Origin: Cyclaneusma minus
Lineage: Eukaryota; Ascomycota; Leotiomycetes; Marthamycetales; Marthamycetaceae
DNA: 64,000 bases
Assembly: GCA_037179335.1 (NCBI GenBank)
Contig: JAKZHN010000038.1
Location: 186,001 to 250,000, forward strand
Reading direction: 5' to 3'
Shown: positions 12,114 through 23,739 of the stretch, one piece after another
Numbering within the stretch: the first letter of the stretch is position 1
How the letters are laid out: every line of letters starts with the position of its first letter
Translations under genes and position numbers: made by a program
The notes under the pieces: generated by a model
Seen by the model: the letters and a program-made list of their open reading frames with translations, nothing else
Database searches by the model: none
Told to the model about the DNA's origin: nothing

Positions 12114-12918
12114 CGGGTGGCTATACACACGGGGGTCTGGGACAACGGTATCTGCATAAAAGTCGTTGCGTAGTGCACGGGCGACTGGTCACGAATGTGT
12201 AGAATAGATGTTTAGCAGGCGATCGATCGCCACAGCAGCAAGTCTTTCCAATCCGTCTTTTGGAATATACTGTGCCATGGCAAAAGTCTGAATAAGGGTG
12301 AGATCGGTGGGTGACAATATTCGCAATCACTCGGAATACTTCCAATTGCTTAGAATGTTCCAAATCACTTGGGATATCCCAAAGCACCCGGAATATTCCT
12401 AGTCATTGGAATATTCCTGGTGATTTGGGATATTTGCAATCACTCGAAGACTTTAGCCCGCGTTAAGACTTTTTTCCCTTCCTACTGGACGTCGGCTTGT
12501 TGGTTTTTGAGACACCTAAGGGGGCTTAGCATCAGACACCACTGCGGCACCTGCGACATCAGAATGAAGCCGGAACAACGTTGGTTCTTCCTCCAGAGAC
12601 TTGGAATACCAATACTTTGCAAAAGGATGTGAATTTGAGAGGTAACTTGGACTAAGACCGACTATGTTACCTTTTCCAGCCTCACCTGTTTACAAATAGT
12701 CCCAATCCCTCCCGAGCCGCCCTCTCAGCATCCCCAATTCCCAAACGCCAACCAGATGCCAACACCGCACCAAGACTAGATTGGGGAGATACTTGATTCC
12801 CGTAAAGAGCGGTAATAGCTTTACTTATATACAGCAGTTCGAAGGCTAGAACAGCCAGTACATTCAGATCGATACAAATAAGCTCGGGGACCCTCCAACT
12901 TCCCACCTTCCTACAAAT
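12114..12918. other. Intergenic region with dispersed repeat array
   Basis: No gene. Holds about six units of the AAGTGATT-type repeat at 12300-12450, listed separately. Open frames here are short and cross the repeat. Confidence 0.6.
12300..12450. repeat. Dispersed 17-21 bp repeat family, locus b
   Basis: Diverged tandem units including CCAAATCACTTGGGATAT and CCTGGTGATTTGGGATATT, spaced about 18-20 bp, in both orientations of the core. Same family as the loci near 1.7, 24.3, 25.3, 54.9 and 58.1 kb. Confidence 0.75.
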
Positions 12919-13218
12919 CTAGGAATCACAGGTACACCCAAAGAAATTTTGTGTGCAAACGAAGCCAGGGTTAGCTCCTGCCCCCCTGTATGCCCCATTG
13001 CACCCGCCGTCGTCGCACTTTGCAACGGTTCGATCACAATTGAAGCCGCATGGGCAGCCCTTAGCCCTCCCATTTGTGCACTGCGGCTAAGGGTCTTGAC
13101 CAACAGTACGGCCATTGCAATCCCCGGCATCGCAAGCCCCGTTGACGATGCCGCACGACGCGGCATTGACTGTGGCGACGGCGCCAAGAAGGAGAACGGC
13201 GGGGAATTGGAACTGCAT
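12919..13218 (-). pseudogene. Small secreted Cys-rich protein with in-frame stop
   Basis: Reading from the ATG at 13218 gives a signal peptide (MQFQFPAVLLLGAVATVNA) and a mature part with many Cys residues (SCGIVNGACDAGDCNG). A TAG at 13089-13087 interrupts codon 44. The same frame then continues for 55 codons with QCTNGRAKGCPCGFNCDR and a C-terminal QNFFGCTCDS before the next TAG at 12921-12919. Cys spacing and style agree on both sides of the stop, so this was, or is, one 99-codon secreted protein of the small Cys-rich (effector-like) kind. Either it is a pseudogene made by one C-to-T change (CAG to TAG) or the stop lies in a very short spliced segment. No frameshift is seen. I cannot assign a named family. 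Confidence 0.6.
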
Positions 13219-13483
13219 TTTTGGAAATAACAGAACGTGTTTTTGGAGGTTTGGAGAGTGGAAGTGTTTTGAGATGAGGTTTGTCGAGTGGAAATATTTT
13301 GAGATGAGGTAAGGCGAACTCTAGGAACAGCCTCCGTCATTAGGCAATTCTCGGACGACCATTATTGTCCGAGGGACCGAGACTTTTGTGAAATTCTTCA
13401 ACATGGCTAGGACTAGAAATATCCTTACCAACTGAAAAGATGGATGAGTCCTACAACAATCGTATTAGAGAGATGCACAATCT

Positions 13484-14548
13484 CTACAACCCAAACAAGC
13501 TCTTTTCTTCCACGACCTTGCGAGGCAGTTCGATATTCGTAACCACATTTCCGACCTTAGCCTTCATATCCTCGACCTTGACTTGCATCTGCTGAATAGC
13601 AGCAAAGGTGCTCATAGAAGTGACTTCTTCCGTCACCCGCACCAGCTCGGCGCTCGGGGCTTTCAATGTCCAGGCTATGCTGATGTGAAAAGCATCTGAA
13701 ACATCCTGGACCACGCGATTTGGGTTCTGGGCGAGGGCTTTGAATCCCGCTGTTGATGTTTTTCTTCTCTTTGGCTCGCTTTGGTCGTTGGTGGTGGTGC
13801 TTTTCGTGTACAAAGGTGGCTGGCCATGGTCCTCAACGACTTGGTTGCAAAGGCTTAGGAGCTTGTTCAGTCCGTTGGCGGTGGGCTTTTGGATGCGTAG
13901 GACTAGGAACCAGCGAGTGCGTTCGAAGTTGGGCGTCCAGTCAAGCTTCAAAAAGGTCATATTGAACCTGCAGAAGTTAATCATTTGTCTTCAGTATTTA
14001 GGGGTATCACTTACGGGCGAATCCCAGACCCCTGGATGCTGCGTTCCAAGGAAGCTACAAGTTCATCTTTTTGCTCGATGGATAGACCGATTGATCGGGA
14101 TAGACTGACGTGTAGGGGAAGGGGGACTCCCAGCTCGCTGGTCAGTGAGCTTTCAATTGGTTCAGTGTCCTGAAGAGCAGAGATGAGTGAACATAGTGCA
14201 TCGTGCTCTGCAGGAGATGGATACCCTCACACGTGTCAGCCAACATTCAGAGCAGCAAATGATGATCCAGATATGTCAAGACTTACACTCCAAGTACAAA
14301 TGGGTGGGCCAGTTGCCTTCGATATGCGGAGTCACGCGTTTGCGTCCGCCGTGTAGAGCGGGATCATCTGTGTTGCTGACTCTTGCGGTTGATGCATAGA
14401 GGTCGTGGAATTTGGAGGGCAGTGGAGGCAAGCTTGAGGAGTTCGAGTTTTGGACTGTGTTTGTCGGGTTGATGGATGAAGTCTGCTCGGAGGTGTTCTC
14501 GTCGTCGCTGTCGCCGTCGCTGGACGAAGAGTAATTGACGAGAGGCAT
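13484..14548 (-). CDS. USB1: U6 snRNA phosphodiesterase USB1
   Basis: Trims the 3' oligo-U tail of U6 snRNA and leaves a protected end (2H phosphoesterase family), in the nucleus. Three exons (14548-14287, 14225-14015, 13967-13484; introns 61 and 47 nt) give 318 aa. Both catalytic HxS motifs are present: HVS at about 126-128 (PLPLHVSLSRS) and HIS at about 252-254 (AFHISIAW). The family signature THLYLEWYPS spans intron 1, which fixes its acceptor, and LDWTPNFERTRWFLVLR spans the middle. The N-terminus (residues 1-45) is acidic and Ser-rich and varies in the family. It is transcribed away from PHR1. Confidence 0.93.
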
Positions 14549-15259
14549 TAGACCATTTTAGGAAAGCTGAAGCGGAGATTGAGAAGATCAAACGAACTTA
14601 TTCTTTTAGATTTTCAAAGGTCTTGCATCCGTCAAACGGGCACTTCAAGTTGTCAACTGCCGGGATAGAAAGTGTGGATTGATGTCCGAGACGGGTCAAG
14701 CCACAAAGCGCTCCAGCCACAACTCCGCTTTCTCCCCCTGCAAATGCATATCCGCCTCGTCGAGGCTTGTATGTGACTGGTGACGTCTACCACACACACT
14801 TCTCGAGGATGGTGGGACACGACCCCTACGGCGACTGATTGGATGCCTCAAAGACCAGCCTCGTGCTGCACGTCGGGGACTGACATGGAAAGCTTTGAAG
14901 ACGTGCCCATTCTAGGGATGAGGCGTTGAAAGTCCCGGCTCGAATGTGCAAAGCAGCGCGAAGGACATATCTGGTGAGGCGGATAGGGGAAAGGTGAGTG
15001 CGCATGCTGGAAAGTTAAGTACGGAGATGATCCCCTTTTCGAATAGCGCCGGGTAGTCTCCTTTGTGCTTTCTATCTAAGCTTCCGTTCTCTGCATACAC
15101 AACTCGTACTCGGCTTGCTCCATACTCATTTCACTTTGTAGTCTTTCTTGACAGACAACCATTGTCAAAGGGAAAGAGGTTATATTTCCTGTACACTGTT
15201 TCTTCCCATTCCCATGTCCTCGAGTACGCTTGTCTAACACAGACTTACTGGAAAAACTT
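14549..15259. other. Divergent promoter region USB1/PHR1
   Basis: About 710 bp shared upstream region. No gene seen. Short frames at 14912-15339 overlap on both strands and show no family features. Confidence 0.5.
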
Positions 15260-17361
15260 ATGCTGAAGGGGGTTCGTAAAGCCAGTTCGAGCAAGCTATC
15301 CACCTGCCGTTCCCTACATACTCGAAGCCTGATATCCACTACGAAAGTCCCTCCTCACAGCCCGAACTACTCGTCGAGATTCTTGGACACTCACAACTTC
15401 CTCTCCGCATCAGGGGCAAGAGGCGCACACAGAATGCCTCTCAAGAAAGCCGGACTACAGAATGGCAGCGCCAAGCGGAAGGCGACAGCTTCACCCTCGC
15501 CGGCCCCGACACTCCTCAAAAAGATCAGGACTGAAATCAAGAGCGAAATAACCGGTATTAAGGAAAGCATTACTGGAACGTCTGCGACAGTAGATCCATT
15601 GCGTGAGCCCCATCATTCGGCAAAAGAAAGCGAAGAGAATGGCATTGTCTTGCGCAAGTACTATCCTCACGAGATGAACAACGAGCGGTGTTTGGCCTAC
15701 AACAGTGATGAGCTACCGCGGCCAATCGAGCTGCTCGAGCAGGCTTTGGAAGAGACAGCCGAAGACAGAGGGAAGATCGAGGTCAAGGGGTCGGTGGCGC
15801 ATTGGTTTAAATGCGATTTGAGAACCAAGGATAACAAGGGCCTGTTCCTGGCCAGCGAAAAAGCCAAAGAGAAGGGAGTTCCGCTGGTGGCCTTCTATAT
15901 TGTAAGTCCGCAGGACTTTGAGGCACATTTTACCGCGCCAATACGCGTCGATTTCATCCTGCGAAACTTGGAGGTATTGAAGGAGGACCTGGCAAAGCTG
16001 GATATCCCTCTGTACGTAGAGACGGTGGAAAAGAGAAAGAACATTCCTGGGCGCATTCTGGAGTTGCTGGAAGAGTGGGACACCAGCCATCTGTTTGCGA
16101 ATGTGGAATATGAGGTGGATGAGCTGCGCCGAGAAGCTAGGATGGTAAGGCAGTGCTTGGAGAAGGGGATTGCTATGGATGTCGTTCCAGATACATGTGT
16201 TGTTTCCCCCGGCGAACTGCAGAGCGGAAGTGGCAAGCAATACTCGGTTTACAGCCCCTGGTTCCGATCCTGGGTTGCCTACATCCACAGCAATATCAAA
16301 CTCCTCGACCTCTTCGATCAGCCCCACAAGAACCCCTCAACCGCCCGTGAGAATTTCTCAAAGCTATTCGACAGCAGCATCCCGTCTGCGCCGGAGAACA
16401 AGAGTCTGACGGCAGAAGAAAAGACGCGGTTCCGGTCTTTATGGCCACCAGGAGAAGAAGAGGCTCAGAGCAGGCTTGTCAAGTTCTGCGATGAACGGAT
16501 CGGACAATACCAAGCCAAGCGCAACTTTCCCGCGGCGGCGGCAACGTCTGCTATCAGTATGCATCTCGCTTCTGGGACATTGAGTGCGAGGACCGCTGTG
16601 AGAACGGCGAGAGATCACAATAGCACCAAGAAGCTTGATGGTGGGCATCAGGGCATTATGACCTGGATCAGTGAGGTAGCCTGGCGAGACTTCTACAAGC
16701 ACGTCCTAGCCCACTGGCCGTATGTCTGGTTAGTATCCATCTACTTTTCTCGTCCTCATTTGCTCCTCCCAGCACATAGTATGGAATTGAATATGACTGA
16801 CAAGCGTTCAGTATGAACAAGTCTTTCAAGCCCGAATATACGAATATTGAGTGGGAATACAACAAAGAGCATTTCGACGCCTGGTGCGACGGCAAAACCG
16901 GCTATCCCATCGTTGACGCTGCTATGCGCCAACTCAAACACATTGGCTACATGCATAATCGATGCCGCATGATCACCGCATCCTTCCTCGCCAAGCATCT
17001 CTTGGTCGACTGGCGCATGGGCGAGCGATACTTCATGGAGCACCTGATCGACGGCGATTTTGCGTCCAACAACGGTGGATGGGGTTTTAGCGCTAGCACT
17101 GGCGTGGATCCCCAACCGTACTTCAGGATCTTCAATCCGCTGCTCCAGAGCGAGAAGTTTGATGCTGAGGGCGAGTATATTAGAAAGTGGGTACCGGAAC
17201 TCAAGGGGGTGATGGGCAAGGCGATCCACGATCCGTATGGGAGAGGAGAGGGGGTGAGGGCAAAGAAGGGGGGGTATCCGAGGAGGATCGTAGATCATAA
17301 GGAGTCTAGGGAGAGGTGTCTCAAAAGATACAAGCAGGGGCTGGGACGGGAAACGGCGTAG
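15260..17361 (+). CDS. PHR1: Deoxyribodipyrimidine photolyase (class I CPD photolyase)
   Basis: Uses blue light and FAD to split cyclobutane pyrimidine dimers. Two exons: 15260-16728 and 16812-17361 (intron 83 nt). The photolyase core starts near VLRKYYPHEMNNERC, and VAHWFKCDLRTKDNKGLFLA is the start of the antenna-binding alpha/beta domain. The FAD domain includes GIMTWISEVAWRDFYKHV and RMGERYFMEHLIDGDFA, and the family ending DPQPYFRIFNP is present. Two in-frame starts are possible: 15260 (672 aa) and 15434 (614 aa, MPLKKAGLQNG). The extra 58 residues are basic and Ser/Thr-rich with a single acidic residue, like a mitochondrial presequence, while the shorter form begins with nuclear-type basic patches (AKRKA, LLKKIR). 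The 3' end of exon 1 restores PYVCMNKSFKPEY, which fixes the splice. Confidence 0.95.
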
Positions 17362-18029
17362 AGTGGAATTGGTGGTGGAGGAATTATAGCTTCGTGGTTA
17401 TGGGGGAACTGTACAAATAGATGGCTCGATGGATGGATATCCGTCAATGGATCTACAAAAAGAGTGGTGTCTCAAGCGAAGGGGAAGAGAAACTCGTCTG
17501 AAAGGAGAAAGGAGTACTCGTCGGGTATGCCTTGGCTGATAGTGACAGAGGCGCCTCCGGGCATCGAAAATGAGATAATTCTCGGCAGAGTTTGTCGTGG
17601 CTGTAGCCTAACAGTGTCAGTAAGTGGAAAATTCAGTATCTCTTCTAATTTAGGGTTCCAATTGAGGCTAATCCAAAGGTTCCGTTCTCATGTCGCCGAG
17701 TACATGAACCTCAAGATCGAGATCAAAATGATAAGATATGCTTTCAACCGAGAACCGCTGGGAGGGGCATGGTGGGGAAAGCTAAAAGCTCGAGCTTCTT
17801 AGCTCCCCAACCTTTTCTGTTCCTCACGACATCCAACCTTCTCACCACAAATTATTTTCACTTCTTTTAGGTGACTATTACCAACCTGACCAATTGGTGT
17901 CGTCTGTTCGCATTTTTCATCTGATATCTCGTCAATTGGCCTTACCAGAAAGCCCGCACTGCCGCCCGACACCCCGCCGCGACTGTCACCTCGACTGTTG
18001 GCACGCACTTCCATTGCCTTCGAGTCGAG
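17362..18029. other. Intergenic region PHR1-MFS transporter
   Basis: No gene seen. A frame at 17464-17802 has no recognisable features. Confidence 0.45.
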
Positions 18030-20086
18030 ATGAGCAGTGTTCGGGAACAGGAGTCTATAGCGGCAGAGAGCGCGGGGCCGGAGAATAAGCATGATGTTGA
18101 GGAGAATATTAGGGTTGATGAGAGTGAGGTGGATTTAAAGAGGATTGAGCAGGTCTATCGGTATGGAAAACTTTGTTTTCGTCTGATGTTGATTGTTCTT
18201 GGGAATCAAGATATGGATAGTTAGATTTGCTGACATGCTTGCTAGAAAAATTGACCTTCGAATTATTCCTGGTATGTTCGATGTCTCGAACGAGCTTCGA
18301 TATTTCATGGCTTTCCGTCCGGTCCTGCACTCGTGCAGCAGCGCTGGCTTCCTAGCTTGCAGACAAGCTTTCTGCATCAAATCTCGCTACAACGAGACGG
18401 TGAGAGTTTCGACGAGATATCGTCGAAACCTACCGTACCATACTATGCTATACTTGAGATGCAGTCTACTGAACCAGAGAACTTGAGCTTCGGCACCGAG
18501 TATCAACCAGGAACTAACATCGCGGTACAGCATTCTGGATACTCTACTTTCTCTGCTCGGCCATTCGATCCAATGTTGGTCTTGCTCAAACCATGAACGA
18601 ATCGGCAGGTCACGACCTGGAACAGCAGCTTAATCTGACTTCGAAAGAAGTCTCAACCGGATTGGCACTCTTCTATGTTGCCTATGTTGTCTTCGACTGC
18701 CCATCGAATCTGATAATGACGAAACTGAGTCCTCGCGTCTGGATGAGCAGAATCGTCATTGCAGTTGGAATTATAGGGGCCTGCTTTACTGCGGTCAAGG
18801 CTGCTTGGAGTCTCTAGTATGATTATTCCTGGTTTGCATTTCCATCGGGTGCCATGTTCTGACAGTGGACAGTCTCCTCCGCTTCCTCCTCGGTGTCGTG
18901 ATTGCTGGTATGTGGCCAGGAATGTCCTACTACCTCACTCTTTTCTACCCACCCTCTCGCACTGGCAAGCGCATTGGATATTACTTTTCGGCAGCCCAGA
19001 TCTCGGCAGCAGTCGTCGGTCTTGTCTCCGCTGGTTTCCAGAAGATGGATGGCCTGGGTGGTCTCGTCGGATTCCAATGGATGTTTCTGATCTGGGGTCT
19101 CTGTGCCATTGTGTTGGGATTTATTCTCCTCTGGTGGCTTCCGGAACGACCTCTCCCTCCAGGTGAAGTCAGACAAAAAACTGACTTCATGAAATTCCTG
19201 CCTTCTCCTGCTCCAGTTTTGAAGGGGGAAGATGCCATCATTCATTACGAAGACCTCAAGAGAGTGTATCACCCAAGGAGCTGGGATCTCAGAGACTTGT
19301 TGCAGGTCCTGATTGACTGGAGACTATGGCCCCTTGTCCTGATGTATTTCGGGGTCGTGGGTGTTGGTATTGGCACACAACTATACGGGACAGTAATCAT
19401 CCAGGGCATTGATTCGAGCTTCACTGGCGTCGACCTCAGCCTGCTGTTTGCGCCGATCTGGATTGTAGGTTCCTTCAAGTTTCAAGTCCTCCACCGCGTC
19501 TGTTGCTGACCTGACTCAGATGGACTTCATCGCCATTCTTCTTGTCACCCCAATTTCAGATCGCTTCCATTATCATCGTGCCTTGTTCTTCTCCTGCGCC
19601 GTTCTTATTCAGATCGCTGGTCTTCTCACCACGACGTTTGCCCCCCATGACCAACCATGGGCTCGTTACGGGGGTCTCCTGATGGTCGGCTTCGGACTTG
19701 GTCCCACAGTTCCCATCTGCATGACCTGGACAAACGAGATCTTCCAACGTCGCCACGGCGAAGTCGGTGTTGCAGCAGCCTCAGCTCTTGTATCCGGTCT
19801 TGGGAATCTGGGCAGCATCACTACGACCTATGCGTTGTACACCGGCTGGCCCGCTGATGCCGCAGAAGGAACACATCAGTACCGCAAGAGCAACTTGGTC
19901 ATGATCGGTATTCTGTGTATCAGCATTCTCGCGTCTGTTGCCATGACGGTCTTGCTCAAGATCTTTGGCAACGAGCCACACGCCAATGTTGCCAGCAGCG
20001 GTAGCTCGGCCGACGAGATCCAGGACGGTGCTGCGAGAAGAGAGACCCAACAGCGCGGCTTCCGCCGTATGCCTTGGTCTCGATAA
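18030..20086 (+). CDS. MFS transporter, anion:cation symporter (ACS/Dal5-like) family
   Basis: Plasma-membrane proton symporter for a small organic anion; the family includes carriers for allantoate, nicotinate and other vitamins. The substrate is not readable from sequence. Five exons (18030-18160, 18246-18271, 18531-18816, 18873-19464, 19520-20086) give 533 aa. A hydrophilic N-terminus (VDLKRIEQVYRKIDLRIIP) leads into about 12 membrane segments. Typical ACS features are FYVAYVVFDCPSNLIM in TM2, LRFLLGVVIAGMWPGMSYYL in TM4 and FYPPSRTGKRIGYYFSAAQI before TM5. The hydrophilic loop between the two six-helix halves has PERPLPPGE. Intron 2 is 259 nt, unusually long, and exon 2 only 26 nt, both fixed by the family frame RIIPAFWILYFL. 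The C-terminal tail is short and basic. Confidence 0.88.
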
Positions 20087-21215
20087 ACCTCTTACCCACG
20101 GTGCAGGGGACGGTCTTCAACAGACAGAGATGTCACGACCTAGACCAAGTCCTCGGATAGCACAGCTCCCAGCAGCTCAACTCTGCGGCTTTCGTCTCGT
20201 TTTTGCTTATTTCCGCGCATATTCTCGTATTTTGGTTTTTGCAGCGAAGATACCCATTTCAGGTTCGGCGTATGCGGTTCACAGACTTCTGGTCTCTCTT
20301 GGTTCTGCGCATGATGCATTTGCATAGGAGGTTGCATAGCGAGGAACGGGAAAACGAGGTGATCAGTAAAGTCACCGCCACAGTGCTTCTACGCCATGGC
20401 GGTTCGAATCGGCGTACAGGACGGAGACGGCACGGCGACAATGTTTTGCGCTATCGTCTGTGCCGGCCTCGTGGGCTTTTGTTCTTGTATTTCTGGGGTT
20501 CTTTGAGAGATAGGGGTTGGGTTAGTGGTGTGAACATAGAGATGGATTTTGCTGTTCGATACACTCGTTCTAGGGCTGTGGATGACCTTTTAGATTCCGC
20601 GGTTTGATGCTAGGTGTGTTCATGGAGTGATCAAGCCATGTTGTTCGCGAGTCCTCCGACATGCATCTTCATTACTCTTCATTACTTGATTTCGGTTGGC
20701 CTGCATCACTCTCCCTGGTACCAAAACTCTAAAACAACTGCTCGGATATTTCTTTATTCTATTGTTGTGTCTTGCTTCCGAGTAGAAGAAGGACCGTTGT
20801 ACCAATACTTTAACATTTGACCAGAAGAAGTGAAGTCCCATCTTGGACGATCACCAGAAGAACCTTGGGCTTTCGCGACCTCGCTACCAGCTTATGTTTG
20901 ACTGCGACTGGTGGTCGTGTTTTGCCGGAGAATGAGAAGAAACTCAGGCTTGCTGCCAGCCCGAGAGCTATTGATAGCTCGTCCTCTGCGCAACAGTTCG
21001 CCGTCTTGACAGACCTGACACTTTGCGCACCGATGACTTGGATGCTGAGGACCTTGGCGTTCGTGGCCGCACGAAGAACAAGCTTTTGCGCAAAGGAAAT
21101 CGCTGACGGTCAGATCCCATCCCAAAAATGCTATCAACGCTTGACCATCTCCACCCACCTATCACCGAAGTTCCCTCTGTTATATTCCCGGTCCCGCCAA
21201 TGCCCTCATCTTGTA
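20087..21215. other. Intergenic region MFS transporter to BTB relic
   Basis: No gene that I can support. The last part (about 21120-21240) resembles the sequence just past the second BTB copy (22370-22520), sharing for example CGCCGAAGTTmTCCTC-like and GGGCAGCGGTA stretches, so the BTB duplication included 3' flanking DNA. Confidence 0.5.
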
Positions 21216-21900
21216 TCATGCCACCTCGTCGGGGCAGCGGTAGTTGGCTGGATGTGTGTGCCATACGCACACTTTGTAACTGCAGGCTGAGCAGTTGCTA
21301 GTCGTGGGGTGCGTCTCACCTAGCCCATAAACCTCTTCCCAGCACTCTTCCGGAACGATATCAGCTTCCGAATCGTTCTTGTGCAGGTTGCTTGCTGATG
21401 GACGCTGAGCAAGGCGACCTTGTGTTGGAGAGTGTGTCGGTCTCGAGTTTGGTCTGTTGATCTCTTTGATCACTCTCCAAGTATTGATGACCATGTCCTG
21501 CAAGCGCCGGTGCGGAGAGGTATGGACTATTGCTGATGTCGCCAGAGTACAGCCAGGCAAGGAATATCGTGGAGGTTTATGGCGTTGTCGAGTCCAAAAC
21601 AAGACGTGATTGGCTCCACTTCGGGTCAGTGGCTGCCCTGAGGTAATCAGTCTTGCTCGTAAGAATGGCCTTTGGGACGACGAAGGTTTGGTTGCCAACG
21701 ACTGGCTCAGTTGGACGTTGATCGAGTCACTGTTTTGGTCAGCCGCTGGTCAACACAACCGACCTGGAGTATTTGACGACTTACTCGGCGAAATACGGAC
21801 TGAGATCTTTGGGCGGCTGCGCAGATGGCTGTCGAGGCTCTAGGCCCAGGGTGTCAATGAATTCGCCTCCCCAACCACGGGTAATCCCATGCTCGTCCAT
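21216..21900 (-). pseudogene. BTB/POZ-domain gene relic (paralogue 1 of 3)
   Basis: Exon 1 is well kept: ATG at 21900, MDEHGITRGWGGEFIDTLGL and PPKDLSPYF, with the same donor position as its two paralogues. Exon 2 begins at 21729 after a 55-nt intron ending AAAACAG. Soon after, the frame breaks by one base. The BTB core VVPKAILTSKTDYLRAATDP is readable in the shifted frame and then hits a TAA. After LAWLYSGDISNSPYL roughly 120 codons present in the other copies are missing. The C-terminus survives in the first frame (ADIVPEECWEEVYGLGETHP, then CSACSYKVCVWHTHP and YRCP). So this copy has a frameshift, a nonsense codon and an internal deletion. It is not expected to make a working protein. Confidence 0.8.
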
Positions 21901-22443
21901 CTTCCTTGATGGGCCAGGAAGTTGAGCCGCTTTGTTGGGCAAGTCGTGTCGTTGCTTAAGACCGTAGAATCGGAGTGGACTGTGAGTGGAACTGAGCTCA
22001 GTGTTGCGCGAGTTTACGAAATAAGAGAGGAGAATAGACTGTGGGAAGACAGATTGGTCTATAAACAAGTGTTTTGCCTTAGTGCAGCCAAAATTAAGCG
22101 CTTGCGCAAGCGACAAGCCTCGACCTTTTGTGATATAAGCCGGAGTAAACACCATTATGTCGAGTGACGCCCGCGGCAAATCCAATGACTACAGATCAAC
22201 GCAAAATTCAAAGTATGCAAGCTAATTAATGGTCTCTCCAGCTTGAATCATCTCTAAAAACAACTCAGAGCTCTCTATTTCATACCCACCAAGCCTCACG
22301 ACGCGGGATGCTACCCATATTATACCCCATTCGCCTTCGCCGTAACTGCATCCCGTGTCTGAATCCCACCCCCAAAATGGCTGTCAAGGCTTGGTTCTAT
22401 CTCCGCAAATACACCTTTCGCCGAAGTTATCCTCGATTTGTCA
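21901..22443. other. Spacer between BTB copies 1 and 2
   Basis: Upstream region of BTB copy 1 and 3' flank of copy 2. Holds the shared palindromic upstream element (22091-22139), listed separately. No gene seen. Confidence 0.5.
22091..22139 (-). promoter_or_regulatory. Shared BTB upstream element, copy 1
   Basis: On the minus strand: CTTATATCACAAAAG, a short spacer, then the palindrome CGCTTGCGCAAGCGCTT. It lies about 190-240 bp before the ATG of the first BTB relic. The same pair of motifs precedes copy 2 and, more diverged, copy 3. Confidence 0.6.
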
Positions 22444-23739
22444 CTAACCCGGTCCGGCCATTGACCTCATCCTATGCCAGGCCATCTCGTCAGGGCAGCG
22501 GTACTTTGCTGGGTGGGAGTGCCAAATACACACTCGGTCACTGCATGACCAGCAGCTGTTGTTCGTAGGATGCGTCTCTGCTAACCCATAGATCTCTTTC
22601 AAAAACTCATCTGGGACGATGTCGGCTTCGAGAGCCTCGTCGATAACTTCCGACGGAAGATTTTGCACACAAAAGTGGCGAAGGAAACTTCGGAGAGGCG
22701 AGGTTGGAAGCGTGTTGTCGAAGATGTAGAAGAGGTTGTACAGCGGTATCCGTCCTGGGGGTAGTTTCGGCCGTTGGTCCTCTGGAGGCGAATCCCAGCC
22801 AACGAGCTCCTCTGCGGTAGGAGCATGTCTTGGATGTGCGATCTCATTGTAGCGTGCCACCAGGAGGTCAATTGAAGCATTCTGGAATCCAGGGCATCCT
22901 AGGTAGTCTGCTAACAAAAAGCAATCCACCAAACGATCGATCTCCACGTCAAAGGTTCCCGCAACCAACACTCCGTTCTCATACCAAGCCAAGCTGTCTC
23001 GGCTTGCTAGACTCTCTTGCTCCGGTTGCTCCTCCGTAGAAGGAGATTCGGAGGAGGAGGTGGGATCGTCAAGCGCATTTCCGATGATGCCGCCAGGCCT
23101 ACCGAAAGCGGTGCCGCAGAAAGCGACGATGCTTCTGAAAAGTCCGAGGACGAAGAGTCCGACTCTGACGATGGTAGCGTGGGTCTGAAGGCCAACGAAA
23201 TCAGCGATCTCCAATACCGCCCGAACCCAGCCGCCTTCGTGAAACTGTCCAAGGGCGGTGCGGAACTCTTGCTGAGTCTGCCTAACCTCGTCGTTGTTGA
23301 GAATTTCGAGGTATTTGTTGCCATGTGAAAGAATGGCTGGTCAGCGGAGATATGGGCTATTGTTGAGGTCTCCTGAATAAAGCCATGCAGTAAAGATAGC
23401 GAAGATCTCGGGAGTCGTTGAATCCAACTCGAATCGGAGTCCTTGGTTCCAGCGGGGTTCGCAGGCCGCTGCAAAATAGTCGGTCTTATTCTGTAGCAGA
23501 CTCTTTGGAAGGGGGAAAGTCTCGCCGCCAACTACGATATTCAGATGCGTTTTGAACGACTCACTGTTTTGATTAGTCGCTGGCCAGCATGAGTTAGAAC
23601 GGCTTTCTTAAACTTACATTGTGTGGTAAGGTCTCATATCTTTTGGCGGCCGTACCAAAGGTCGCTTGGCATCCAAGCCTAGGGTGTCCACTTCGCCCCA
23701 CCCCCAGCAGAAAGCACTCGAGTCTTCGTTGTAATCCAT
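22444..23739 (-). pseudogene. BTB/POZ-domain gene with one nonsense codon (paralogue 2 of 3)
   Basis: Exon 1 23739-23618 (122 nt, same length as copy 3) encodes WGWGEVDTLGLDAKRP and PPKDMRPYHT. A 54-nt intron follows, then exon 2 from 23563 with the BTB core FKTHLNIVVGGETFPLPKSL, KTDYFAAACEPRW and FAIFTAWLYSGDLNNSPYL. A TGA at 23343-23341 stops the frame where copy 3 has Gly and copy 1 has Ala. Beyond it the frame stays open to 22444 and matches copy 3 to the end, including FDVEIDRLVDCFLLADYLGC, the C-terminal CWSCSDRVCIWHSHP and YRCP. It also carries a 273-bp in-frame stretch (23286-23014, GTTAGG...AAGAG) absent from copy 3, either an intron without stops or an insertion. A truncated product of about 113 aa is the likely outcome, so I call it a pseudogene. 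Confidence 0.75.

Noticed and set aside
12864..13340. 158-codon frame on the minus strand
   Set aside because: Lies in another frame across the broken Cys-rich gene; lacks its signal peptide and Cys pattern.
20817..21290. 157-codon frame on the plus strand near the BTB relic
   Set aside because: Its end is antisense to the BTB relic and its 3' flank; the sequence has no folded-protein pattern.
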